Origin: Epichloe hybrida
Taxonomy: Eukaryota > Ascomycota > Sordariomycetes > Hypocreales > Clavicipitaceae
Direction of reading: 5' to 3'
Length of the DNA stretch: 64,000 nt
NCBI GenBank assembly: GCA_019022495.1
Contig: JAFEKR010000038.1
Coordinates: 310,001 to 374,000 of the forward strand
The notes below the pieces were generated by a model, which saw only the letters and a list, made by a program, of their open reading frames with translations, was not told where the DNA came from and made no database searches. The position numbers and the translations under genes were made by a program. This document shows positions 13,074 through 24,779 of the stretch, in pieces (position 1 is the stretch's first letter; the number at the start of each line of letters is the position of its first letter).

Positions 13074-16000
13074 AAGTAACTAGATATTCTAGCTAGTTAA
13101 ACTATAAGAAAGAGACTATAATATATAGTATTACTTATACCTCTTAGTTTACTTAATTAGTGCTACTATTAGTCTATAGGTAATATAATATAGAAAGTAA
13201 CTAATTAATCCTAACTAGGGAGTATAATATTATCTAAAACTTTCCTAACTAATCTAAGCTATAATCTATAATAATTAATTAAGGAAACCCCCTAAACTAC
13301 TACTAAACTATTTTAAACCTCTTTATATATTCCTTAGCTCCTATAGAAGTTATAGCCTTAAGCTAGATAAATTTAGAGAGTTAATCTATAATAACCATTA
13401 GGTATTATAGTTTTTCTAGGGATAGTATTAGTAAGTTTATTATAAAGTTAATAAAGATTTATAACTAAAACTAGTTAGGGATAGGTAAAGGCTTTAGTAA
13501 GCCCTAGTAATATTAATAGCTCTTATAACTACTATAGTAATAATAGTTATAAATAAACCTAGTAATATCTTATAATATCCTATCCTAGTAAAATTACTAT
13601 TATAAGATTTAGAACATAGTATTATAGCCTAGGTGCCTTACTACTAGTAAATTATAGCATTACTATATTAGGGTTATTATAAGAGGCTCCTAAGCTAGCA
13701 CCTAGGTATAGCCCTTAAACTAGAGTGCCTTATAAGCGCTTATAAAATAATTTACTACTTACTCCCTTATAAGTGCCTTAATAGGAAACCTCTAGGCCCT
13801 TTCCTAAATAGCCCTTAATTAGATACTATATATAAGGTTAAAGATAATAGCTTAGTCTTATAAGGTCTAAAGGTATTTAGTAGTAAAGAGAACCTTACTA
13901 GCTAGTAGTAATACTATACTACTATTATCTTACTATTTATCTAGTGTTAGTAAGAGTTATATAATAGTAATAGGTTATAGGATATATCCTATTCTAGAGG
14001 TTACCCTTTCCTAGTCTTATTCCCTTTAAGAAAGAGTATTAGGCTACTATACTTATATACTAGGTTTATACTAAAGGTAAAAATTAAATAGCGTAAGTAT
14101 ATTTACCTATTAAGCTTACTATTTTAATATTAACTAGGGAGTTATAAAGTACTCTAGGTTCTTATAGTCTATATAAATTATAAATAAACTAGAAATGCCT
14201 TATAGCTTAGCTAACTATGCCTTAAGGTATAAGATAATAGCTAATAATTCCTTATTATAAATTATATAGTTCTTTTATAAGGATATAAGGCTAGTGAAGT
14301 AGTAAGTCACTAGGTATATAACACTATCCTAGCCTTATTAGAAAAGGTATTCTCTAATAGCTATTTCTAAATAATTAGCTTTTATTACTATAGGGAGATC
14401 TAGATTTTATTATGCTAGTATTAGGTATATAATAAAGGCGTCTTTTAACCTATTAAAGGCATTATTCTCTTTAGGCCCTTATTAAAAAGGGATATTTCTC
14501 TTAGTTAATTATATTAGTAGTGCTACTAGTTTTAAAAAGTTACTAATAAAGTTATAGTAAAAGTTAGTAAACCCTAGGAAGCTATAGACCCCCTAAAGTT
14601 TTATTAGGGCTACTTATTCCCTAATAGCTATAACCTTTGCTAAATCTAGATAAATAAAATATCTTACTATAATAATATATCCTAGGTATTAAACCTCCTT
14701 TACTATAAATATAGACTTATTAAGGTCTAAGTATAACCCTATAGCCCTTAGGTAGCCTAATATTACCTAACCCTTAGCTATATAGTCTTTCCTTAATCCC
14801 CCTAAGTAAACTAAGATATTATCTAAGTATACTATAATAAAATCCCCTAATATATCCCCTAAGGACTTATTAATATAATATTAGAATATTACTAGTATGC
14901 TAGCTAGGCTAAAGGGGTAAACTAGCTACTTAAATAGCCTAAACCTAGTTTAAAACGCTATTAGGTACTCCTAGCCCTTAGTAATCTATAGCTTATAAAA
15001 TACTATATAAATATTTACCTTTATAAACTAGTATACCTAGGATAAGGAATAGAGTGTTTTCTTAATTAATAGAAGAGAATAGTAATCCTATACTATTATC
15101 TTATTAAAAGCGTAGTAGTTTATATAAAAACACTAACCCCTATTAGCCTTTTTAATAAGGAGAACTAGAGCTATAGCTAATAATAAGCTAGTATAAATCT
15201 AACCCTTATTTATTAAGTCTATAATCTAGTGTCTAACCTCTAGAAGCTAGTCCCTTAGTATATTATATAGTAGTCCCTAAGGGAGCGTTAGTTTAAACCT
15301 ATCCTAATTCTTATATAAGTATATATAGTAATTAAGGGACCCCTAATAAGGAGGTAAGCTATTAGCTCTAGCCTTATTACAAAGGTCTATAAAGTTAGCT
15401 AACTCCTTAGGTAATATTAATATATTTACGCTATTAGGTTTTATCTTAGGCACTATAATTTATAGTACTATTATTATCTCCCTAAGGCTTATAGTAATAA
15501 ATATTATAGAAGTGTCCCTCCTATAGTGTGCTTAGTGTGCTTTTATAGTATATAAGAACTTAATAATCCCTTATACTAGAGTCTTTACCCTATATATAAA
15601 GGCTTTAGAGATATATAAGCTCTTTACTACTCTAATAACTAATTACTATTTTACTACATAAATAACTATATTATAATATTCTAGCTATAGTATCCTAAGT
15701 ATAATATCTTATATAAGGCCTAGGATAATATATAAATACACTAATAACTCCTAGCTATTAATGTCTATTCTAGTGTATACTATATAAGTAATTAAGAAGG
15801 TATTCTCCTATACTCTCTTTCCCTTTTTTTTTAATTTTTACTATAGTCTAAATACACTTTCTCTTTAGTAACTATATAAGCTTTAGGCTAAACTATTTTA
15901 CTACTAACTTACTTATAGTACTATAATAATTATAATTATAATTAATCTAGATATTAATATAATAATATATATTAAAGAGTATAGGAATTAAGAATAGTAA

Positions 16001-17370
16001 TTAGTCTATATATTATACTATATCTTACTTTAACTCTATATAGCTTAAATAGTTATTTTATATTATAGTATATAGTTAGCTTCCTTACCCCTATATAAGA
16101 CTTTACTTAGGGGTTACTTATTTTCTATAAGGGGAATATTTACCTTCTTATTTATGCTTTTCTTATTTACTTTATATAAGTTAATATTAACCTATAGGTA
16201 ATAGGGTAAGAGAAAGGTATACTCCTAAATATAGTAATCCTTAGATTTATATTATAAGTAATATCTTTTCTAATAGTATTTAGCTAACTTTACTTCTAAT
16301 ACCTATTTAGCTTATTATATATTTATAGTAAGCTTTAAACCCTTCTCCTTCTTAACTAGCTTATTTTATTTTCCTAATTAAGTCCTTATTATATATACCC
16401 TAGTTATTAGTATATTACCCTTATAATTAGTCTAAGGTATAGGTTTAGCTAGCTATAGTTTATATTAAAACTAATACTTATTCTCTATAGTAAGGGCCTT
16501 AATATTAACTATAATCTTATAATACTATATAATACCTATATACTATATACTTTAGCTAATACCCTAGCCTATGCTAATTTCTCTTAAATACTTATTAAGT
16601 GCTTATTAAAGCTTTACTAGCTTTATATTATCCCCTTAATAATTCTCTCTTACTAATAAGAGCTTCTTTATAAAGTAAATAAAGAATATAGAAAATAGCT
16701 TCCCTAGGCCTTATTTTATTTAGTTAAGTTTTATAAGGGCTATCTCTTACTTATATAAATTAAAGAACATAGACCTAAGGTATTCTAGGAATTTAGCTAG
16801 ATTAAAATTATAAATACTACCTTATTTAAAGAAAGTAATTACCTAGGACTAGACTTTAGAGAATAAGTTCTAGTAAATAAATATTTACCTATTCTTATTA
16901 GTTTTAATAAAGTCTTTATTTACCTATAGCTTATATTTTATTAGGAATCTTTATATAGTAAATAAGGCCTTATTACTATTATATAAGTTACTTATAGGGA
17001 TAGGTTTTTATTTTACCTTAGGTATAGTTAAGACTAGGTTAAAGGTAAAAGGTAAAGTAAGGTTTACTATTAAGGTATTAGGCTAGGCTATAATAGGTAA
17101 TTAGATTAAGGGTTTTATAGTATTTATAGCTACTTATTATTAAAGGTATATAAGTTTTACTATTTATTTATTAAGTATAAGTTAAAGTGTCTTAAATTAG
17201 GCCTATTAAGCTACTAGTAATGCTATAGTATTAGATAAGGGAGTTATTATCCCCTAGCTAGGTTAGTCTTATAGTTAGAGCGTGTTTACTATATTTATTA
17301 ATATATCTATTAGTGTTTCTATTATATCTTTTAGTAGTTATTAAAAAAAAACTAAAGGAAGTCTCTTAAT
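13074..17370 (-). mobile_element. Second Ty3/Gypsy relic, internal region (Gypsy-2)
   Basis: On the minus strand, reverse transcriptase of the Gypsy type is readable near 14.8-15.0 kb, including a decayed F..YIN segment and a Y-L-D-D box now reading VYLDN near 14,820-14,850. Gag-like sequence should lie toward 17.3 kb and integrase toward 13.2-13.9 kb. Stops occur every few codons. An LTR borders the right (5') side, but no matching LTR is seen on the left, so the 3' end is lost or rearranged against element E. Confidence 0.7.
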
Positions 17371-17587
17371 TATTATAGACTAGCCCCTAGGTAACTATAA
17401 TAAGGTATTAATATAGTATTAAGAGACTTAAGGAGAAAGGAGAAAGGGTAAGAGGCTATCCCTAGTAGTGCCCCTTATACTCCCTTAGTTACTTATATAA
17501 GCCTCCTTTCCTTACCTTAACTACTTCTACTACTCCCCTCTTTAACTGCTATACAAACAATGCTTAGGCAAAGCCTAAGCCCTTACA
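17371..17587 (-). repeat. Gypsy-2 5' LTR
   Basis: A 217-bp segment matching the reverse complement of 10,527-10,746. On the minus strand it begins TGTAAGGGCTTAGGC at 17,587 and ends ..CTAGTCTATAATA at 17,371, directly next to the degenerate gag side of Gypsy-2. Confidence 0.75.
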
Positions 17588-17640
17588 ATAATACATCGAA
17601 GGGCCAAAAAATACAATACAATACAATACTACAATGCTCT
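17588..17640 (+). repeat. Terminal fragment of a family-E element
   Basis: About 50 bp ending ATACTACAATGCTCT, matching the outer end of family E (CAATACTCT). It lies directly against an 18-bp LTR remnant, so an E-type insertion or recombination cut that LTR. Confidence 0.5.
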
Positions 17641-17879
17641 AATCCTAGCCACATAACACCTCCCTAACTATTTTACCTTTTCTAGCCCCTAGGAAAGGGA
17701 AAACAGTAACTAAAGAAAAAAAAACAATAACAAAAAGGGAGGAAAAGTAGTGTAATTATAAGATGAAAAAAATTCGTGATTTTCAGGCCCTACTATCTAT
17801 TAATCCATTAATCAAAAGGGTTATTTATTAAAGAGAGTTGTTATTAGAAATTTTATTAATAGTTTAATTAATTAATCCG

Positions 17880-18780
17880 TGATAGAAGACCTTTCTGACA
17901 GTTAGAGACCTCTTTAATCGTCAGAGGAATTGTTAGTCAGAGGGATCTTTAACGGTCGGAGGGGTTGTTAGCGGTCGAAGACCTCGTTAGACAGTCAGAG
18001 GGATTATTAGTCAGAGAGGTCTTCGACGGTCGGAGGTCTTGTCAGACGGTCAGATCAATTAGTCTGACAGCAGAAGCTTTCGTCAACGGCAGAGGCCTCG
18101 TTAGAAGACCTTCTATACATTAGATTTCTCTTTAATAGTTAGAGAAATCATTAGTTAGAGAGGTCTTTAATAGTTAGAGTCCTTATTAGATAGTCTAAGG
18201 GATTATTAGTAATTAATCTAATCTAATAGTTAGAGGCAAGATAAACAAGGGTTAGATTAATTAACTAATTAATCCATAACAGAGGGTTTGTCAATGGCAG
18301 AGACCTCGTTAGAAGACCTTCTAACAGTTAGATTCCTCGTTAATAGTTAGAGGAATTATTAGTCAGAGAGGTCTTTAACGGTCGGAGGTCTCGTCAGACA
18401 GTTAGATCAATTGATTTATGTCAGAAGCTTTTGTTAATTAGCAAAGACCTTATTAGAAGACCTTCTATTAGTTAGATTCCTCTTCAAAGGTTTGAGAAAT
18501 TGTTAGTTAGAGAGGTCTTTAATGGTTAGAGGCCTTATTAGACAGTTAGATTAATTAGTCTAATAATAGAAGCCCTTGTTATTGGTTAAAGACCTCTTTA
18601 GAAGACCTTCTGTACATTAGATTCCTCGTTAAAGGTTAGAGGAATTGTCAGTCAGAGAGGTCTTTAAAGGTTAGAGGTCTTATTAGACAGTTAGATTAAT
18701 TGATTTATGATAACGGAAGACCTAGCTAACAAAGGTTAGATTAAAGGTCTAATCATAGAAGACCTAATTTATTAAAGCTC
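17880..18780 (-). repeat. Degenerate satellite array inside copy A
   Basis: Repeated GTCAGAGGTCTT, AGAAGACCTTCT and TTAGATTAATTGAT words recur at about 140-150 bp. This is the reverse-complement counterpart of the array at 24,780-26,340. It is shorter and more heavily mutated. Confidence 0.65.
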
Positions 18781-19434
18781 GGATTTAAAGGTCTAGATAC
18801 TTACCTCCCTAACGGAAAGCTAAGCAAAACTAGGGTATTAAATTGGTTTAAGCTAGGTAAGCTAGAAGGTTAAAAATTACGAAAAGAAGGTCAAAGCTAG
18901 AAATAAAGGTTAAAGCTAGAAGAGGTTAAAGCTAGGAAGGAAGGTCAAAAGGTTAGAAAAGGTCAAAAGGTTAGAAAGGAAGGGTTTAACCTAGCTAACC
19001 TAGGTTAAGGGGAGAAAGGTTATAATAGTCATGATTATTTGATTTAATAAATCCAATGATTTTAATAATATTAGATAAGTTAGATAACCTTAATTAAATG
19101 ATCGGAATGAAGGGATTTAATCTAGCTGCCTAGATTAAAGGGGAAAAGGTTGTAATGGTTTTAATTAATTAATCTAACTAATCCGACGATTTTAACAATA
19201 TTAGATTAGTTAGATAACCTAGATTAATTAATCAGAACGAAGGGATTTAATCTAGCTCACCTAGATCAAAGGGAAAAGATATAAGAAGTTACTAATAATT
19301 GTAATAATTATACGAAGGGATAACCAAAGAGGGAAATAACAAGAGAGGCAATATTAGGAGGGGGTTATTATCGAATTTAACGGATTTAATAGCAAAAAGT
19401 CAAATAGGACTATTCCCCGTTTCTCCACCATTTT

Positions 19435-19965
19435 TGTTAGGCGAAAACAACCACCCGAAAACGACGGATTTGACGGTGACGATAATAACGAAGCTAACGA
19501 TAATGACGAAGCTAACGATAATGACAAAGCTAACGATGATAATGAAGCTGACGATGATGACGAAGCTAACGAAATTGACGATATTAGCGATGGAACCTAG
19601 ATAACAGGATCTAGGTCTGCGAGGTTTCTAATCCATCGCGAGGATCTAAGCCAAGGGTCTATACAAGGGACTAGATAATTATTTTAATAGCGAAGGTTTT
19701 TAATCTATTACTAAGTATCTAAGCTAAGGCTCTCTTTTATTAATATTAGGTTATTCTAATATTTAATTAATCTAAGCTAAATGCATTAAAAGGAGAGTTA
19801 ATTTTCTATAAAAAGGGAGGGAATCTAGGGGTTTTATCTAGCTAGAAGGTCACATAACAAGGGATCTACTTAATCCGGCGATGCCGTAGATCTGACGATG
19901 CCAAGGTCTAGAGACCTAAGGTCTTGTGACAGGTCTTAAGAGACCACAATCCTAGCCACACAGTA
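19435..19965 (-). repeat. LTR of the satellite-bearing element, copy A
   Basis: Read on the minus strand, it matches the plus-strand LTRs at 26,502-26,946 and 20,334-20,690. Near 19,490-19,580 it contains a run of imperfect GAAGCTAACGATAATGAC units that is shorter or absent in the other copies, which explains its greater length. Confidence 0.7.
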
Positions 19966-20269
19966 GGTTTTACGTAACTAATTAACTAATTAACCCTTAA
20001 CTAATTAGATAATAGCATAGCTAAGGGTAACTAAAAGCTAGGGGTAATAACCACTAGGCTATAAAACCTTTAAGCTATTTAAAAAGCTAATAAAAATCCT
20101 AATTAAAAGGAATTTAAGAAAACTAAAGAAAATAGAGAGGAATTTAAGAAAAGTAAGAATAAGAAAGGGAATAAAAGACTAGAGAAAAAGGCTAGATATT
20201 TAGGAAATATATTAAAAAATATAGAGCTTTAATTATTTAAGCAGTTTTACCTGGTGCTTAGAAGGGGTT
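19966..20269. other. AT-rich spacer, no gene
   Basis: AT-rich sequence with repeated TTAATTAACTAATTAACC and GAATTTAAGAAAA words. Nothing is recognised. Confidence 0.5.
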
Positions 20270-20333
20270 TAAATACAATATAAATACAAATTTTTCCGAA
20301 AAAATACAATAAATAGAATACAAACAATACTCT
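20270..20333 (+). repeat. Terminal fragment of family E
   Basis: This is the near-exact reverse complement of the first 65 bp of the fragment that starts at 21,339 (both share TTTTTTCGGAAAA), and it ends CAAACAATACTCT. It directly abuts a truncated LTR at 20,334. Confidence 0.65.
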
Positions 20334-20690
20334 AGTGACCTCCTAGCTAGATAAAAGCCCTAGATTCTCTCCCTTTTCATAGAAAATTAACTCTCCATTC
20401 GTTGCCTTTAGCTTAGATTATTTAATTAATAAGATAACCTAATATTAGAAAGAGACTCTACCCCCTAGCTTAGATCCTAGGCGTGGATTGCAAACCTTTG
20501 CTATTATAATACAAGGACTTTAATATAGATAGATTACTCTCTCTTTTAGCTGAGATTCTTGCAATAGATTGGAAACCTCGTAGACCTAGATCCTAATATC
20601 TAGGTTTAATTGCTAATATTGTTAAATTCATTAGCATTGTTATCGTCAATGTCAAATCCGTCGTTTTCGGGTGGTTGTTTTCGCCTAACA
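20334..20690 (+). repeat. Truncated LTR of the satellite-bearing element
   Basis: Similar to the last 330 bp or so of the LTR at 26,502-26,946, from CTAGCTAGATAAAA to the terminal GGTTGTTTTCGCCTAACA. The 5' part is missing, cut at the family-E terminus. It may be a solo LTR damaged by that insertion. Confidence 0.65.
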
Positions 20691-21338
20691 AATTAGTTAA
20701 GTTTTATAATAGCTAACTCTTATTAGTAAAAGTTATTAAATATTTCCCTTAAGTATTTAAGAAGCTGATTTAAGTAATAGTTATTAAAATAGCCCTTTTT
20801 AAAGTAAAATATAACTTATACTTAAACTCTAGGTAATAGGTTTTAGTAAATAAAGTATTACTAATTTTAATTATTCTTAATAAATTCTTCATTTATAAGT
20901 AACTTATAAGCTATAAGGCCTTTTTAGCTAAGAATAAGACTCTTTTATTATTAAAGAGAAAGCTTACAAAAAGAGGCTTTTATTTAGGCTAAGTTAGTAT
21001 AAGTACTATATTTTACTTATTAGTTAAGTATTTAATTTCCTTTTCTTATTACTTAACTAGGTATTATAGTATTACTAATTTATTAGTGTTTATTTTATTT
21101 AGTAATAATAGTATATTTACTAGCTAATATACGCTTATAGTAAAGAATATTATATATAATAAACTAGCCTTATAGTTACTATATATAAGTATTTAAAGTA
21201 AGAATAATATTCTTATAAAAAAAGAAGAAAAACTATACTAAAGGTTATATAGTACCTAGATTTATAGTAGCTTATACATAGCCTATATATAGTTTATATA
21301 TAGCCCTAACCTCGCCGCACATAGTCCGTGTCAGAGTC
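20691..21338 (-). mobile_element. Relic resembling the gag side of Gypsy-2
   Basis: The sequence resembles 16,720-16,970 of Gypsy-2, sharing TTAGTTAAGTTTTATAA and a following run of similar words. It is strongly AT-biased, with no open frame. It is probably a fragment of a related Gypsy element. Confidence 0.35.
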
Positions 21339-22539
21339 AGAGTATTGTTTGTATTGTATTTATTGTATTTTTTCGGAAAAGTTTGTATTTATATTGTATT
21401 TAAAAAAATTTGTATTTATTGTATTATATTGTATTAAATACAAATTATTTTGTAGTGTAGTTAGTGTGATAATTACACTAACTACAAACAATACAAATGT
21501 ATTGTTAGGTAAAAAGAAAGTAGGACTTTTTATTAGCTAAGCTTATTATTAGGATTAAAAGAGAATTAGTTAATTGAAACCTTTTATTATTAGCTATTTT
21601 ATCTAATTAGTTATATAATTTATAATACTATTATTCTTAATACTTTATTATACTAATAGAACTTTAAGAAAAACCTTTATATTATATTATTTACTATTAC
21701 TATAAATTATTTACTATTTCTATAAATTATTATTATTATTCTAATTAAAAAATACCCTAAACTATTATAAAATAATTAACTAATAACTCTAAATAAATAA
21801 CTAGGAGTTAATAAAGTATATACTTAGTACTAAATTATTATAATAAATATAATAAGAACTTTAAAAAAGCTTAAACTCTTTATTTAATATTTAAACTAAT
21901 TTAATATTACTTTTAGCTTTATAATTCTAAAGCTTTAAGAAGTTATATGTAGTATCTCTATATATCTTATTACTATAATATATTAATAAAGAATATAATA
22001 GACTAATATTTATAATATATTAATATATAACTAATAGTGCTATTTAAATTAGGCTATATAGCTATATTAAGCTATAAAAAAATAAGTTTAACCTATTATA
22101 AGGAAAAATACTAGGGCCCACTTTTAAATAATGTATTATAATTACTATAATAATCCTATGAACCCTAATAACCTTAATTATAACTAGTATAACTGATTTT
22201 TAGAAATAATACTAGGGCCCACTTCAAAATAATATATTATAATATATTATAATTATGATAATAACCCTAATAACCCTAATTACAATTAGTTAAACCTTGT
22301 TTAAGAAATAATACTAGGACTTACTTTAAAATAATATATTATAATTACTATAGTAACCTTAATAACCTTAATTATAATTAGTTTAACTTATTTTTAAAAG
22401 TAATATTATAACTTACTTCTAAATAATAAATTGTAGTTATTATATTAATAATAATTAGTATTATACTATCACTATAATATTAAAAAATATAAAAGAGAAA
22501 GGTATTTTATTTTATTAATATTTTAAAAAACCTTAAAAT
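21339..22539 (+). mobile_element. Partial family-E element
   Basis: The segment starts AGAGTATTGTTTGTATTG and follows 11,253-12,150 in the same orientation (for example AATTCTAAAGCTTTAAGAAG in both). It stops at 22,539, where a less mutated LTR-like sequence begins. Its middle contains three or four imperfect copies of a block of about 80-110 bp around TACTAGGGCCCACTT (22,110-22,420). Confidence 0.6.
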
Positions 22540-22828
22540 TGTGGCTTCCTTCGGACCTTCGGACAATAGATAGTCTAACCGTAGCCAAAGAGTGGAGCCA
22601 CCAAAGGGATGCACGCGATGTAATTAGACGCATCGCAAGCTACCTTACTCTATTAGTAGTAGCACTGCACTATAGCCTTACTTTTCCCCCTCTTTTACTT
22701 ACTTTCTTTTCTAGCTAGATTTCTCTCCTTCTCCCTCTTCTTTTCTCTCTTAGTTATTAGCTATTATTATTAACTTCATTAAATTTAACCTCTTTACACT
22801 AGTATAACGTTCCTTAGTGTAACTAACA
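22540..22828 (+). repeat. Possible LTR (TG...CA), weakly mutated
   Basis: A 289-bp segment that begins TGTGGCTTCCTTCGGACC, contains pyrimidine-rich stretches and ends GTGTAACTAACA. It interrupts the family-E copy and is less mutated than its surroundings. I found no second copy in the window. It could be the 5' LTR of the Copia relic whose coding part resumes after 26,947, but that is inference. Confidence 0.35.
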
Positions 22829-24074
22829 CTAATTAGTGGTTAACTATAACTATAGATAAGTTAGGTATTATAAGAAAAGACATTTCTACAAACGCTATAG
22901 CTACTACCCCTTATTATGCTAAATTAATAGTTATTATAGTAAAGAGGCATAACTATAGAGTGTGCTAAAGGAAGATAGACTAGAATCCTAGTAATAGGCT
23001 TATTAGACTTCTAAGAGATTAATCTATTAACTCTTAGGCCTTCGGGATATTTAGTTAATTATTAATCTTATTATCTATCACAAGAAAACTAACTAAATAA
23101 CTGAATCTATTGCCATAAGGCATTTTATTTAAACCTAATGTTAAAAATAATCCTTAGCTAATCTAGCTAACCTATATAACCTCCTTCTACACTCTCTTTA
23201 TAACCTCTCTTCTCTCTTTATGGCTTTTTACGCCTTAGTGTTCTAAATATTAAGTTGTTTTTGCTTTTGCGCTATCTTTACGGCCTGCTCTTCCCTCTTT
23301 TTGCTGTTTTTCCCTCTTTTATACTTTTTCCTGTTGTTTTTTATTGTTTCCCTTTATTTATCCCGTTAATCCTATTAATCCTACTAATCCTATTTATCCT
23401 ATTTTGTTTATCCTGTTTATACTGTCCTATTTATCTTATTTATCCTATTTATCCTGCTTATTTCACAAGTAAAGCTCTAGGCTTTATTGTGTTAATTATA
23501 GCACTTTTACCCTGTTTTTATTAGCCTTGTTAATTTAAGACTAACATTACTAGAGGGATAGAACTAGAGGGCAAAAGAATAATAAGGGGCACTCCCTAAA
23601 ACACGCCTCTTTTCTCTAAACCCCTATAAGTATTGTGTGCCGTGATACGCGCGCCCATAAACGCGCGTATTCGCGATGACAAGCACAAGGGATACAGGGG
23701 ATCGCAGGGATAAACAACACAACAAGGGATAACGATATTAGTCATCTAGGCAAAGGGACTATTTAATCTATAAAGAGATTACCTATAGCTAGATTCTTTT
23801 AAGGTTCTTTATGCACGCTTAACTTTAGATTTTTAACTTAAATACCTAGCGCTACTATGGCCGCTATTGTGTTTACCTTAACAAGATAAATTAATAAGAT
23901 TATTTCCCTAACTTAACTAAAAAGTCACTTCTAATCTAACAGACTATTTAATCTGAATTATCTCTATTCGTAGAGACTAATTTAGCTGTTATTATAATCG
24001 CTGCTATTAAGTTAATTAACCCTTTCTAACGTGAGCAGACGTTACCACTACCTATGACTATAGGCTAGCATCGT
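22829..24074. other. Spacer with pyrimidine-rich repeats, no gene
   Basis: Positions 23,255-23,470 hold CCTATTTATCC-like units that give a meaningless 89-codon hydrophobic open frame. Around 23,635-23,700 lies a short GC-rich island (ATACGCGCGCCCATAAACGCGCG) containing an inverted repeat. No gene is recognised. Confidence 0.5.
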
Positions 24075-24779
24075 GTCTTTTAGGGTGTTGTTTTCCGCTT
24101 AATAAAACTAGTGGAGAAACAGGGAATGGTCCTGTTAGACCTTCTGCCGTTAAATTCGATAATCCCCTCCTAACATTGCCTCTCTTATTATTTCCCCCTT
24201 TGGTTATCCCTTCGTATAATTATTACAATTATTAGCAGCTTCTTACCTCTTTTCCCTTCGATCTAGGTTAGCTAGATCGAATCCCTTCATTCCGATCATT
24301 TGATCAAGGTTATCTAACTTGTCCGATATCATCAAAATCATCGGATTCGTTAAATCAAATGATCGCGACCGTTACGACCTTTTTCCCCTTGATCTAGGCA
24401 GCTAGATCAAATCCCTTTATTCCGATCATTTAATCAAGGTTATCAGACTTGTCTAATATCATTAAAATCATCGGATTCGTTAAATCAAATGATCGCGACC
24501 GTTATAACCTTTTCCCTCTTAGCCTGGCTTTAACCTCTTCTAGCTTTGACCTTCGTTTCTAGCTTTGACCTTTCCTTCTAAATTTAACCTTCTCTTCTGA
24601 TTTTCAACCTTCTAACCTGCCCTAGCTTAAACCAATTTAATACCCTAGTTTTGCTTAGCTTTCCGTTAGGGAGGCAAGCATCTAGACCTTTGACTTTAAC
24701 CTTAATAAATTAGGTCTTTTATGATTAGACCTTTAACCTAACCTTCGTTAGCTAGGTCCGTTATTAGATTAATTAATCC

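Larger units (their letters stand above)
17641..19965 (-). mobile_element. Non-coding LTR element with internal satellite (copy A)
   Basis: A minus-strand LTR element without recognisable gag or pol. The right LTR is about 19,435-19,965 (531 bp; TGTTAGGCGAAAAC at one edge, CTAGCCACA near the other). Of the left LTR only 17,641-17,658 remains, ending CCACATAACA. The inner edge of the right LTR is followed (minus strand) by TGGTGGAGAAAC, a possible primer-binding region. A purine tract AGGGAGG sits at the other end. The internal 1.78 kb holds a degenerate tandem repeat rich in GTCAGAGG and GAAGACCT. An inverted, longer copy lies at 24,075-26,946. It resembles a large retrotransposon derivative (LARD) that depends on another element. 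Confidence 0.65.

Noticed and set aside
23255..23524. 89-codon hydrophobic open frame that looks like a membrane protein
   Set aside because: It is a reading of pyrimidine-rich CCTATTTATCC-like repeats inside the degenerate block. Composition alone explains the hydrophobicity.
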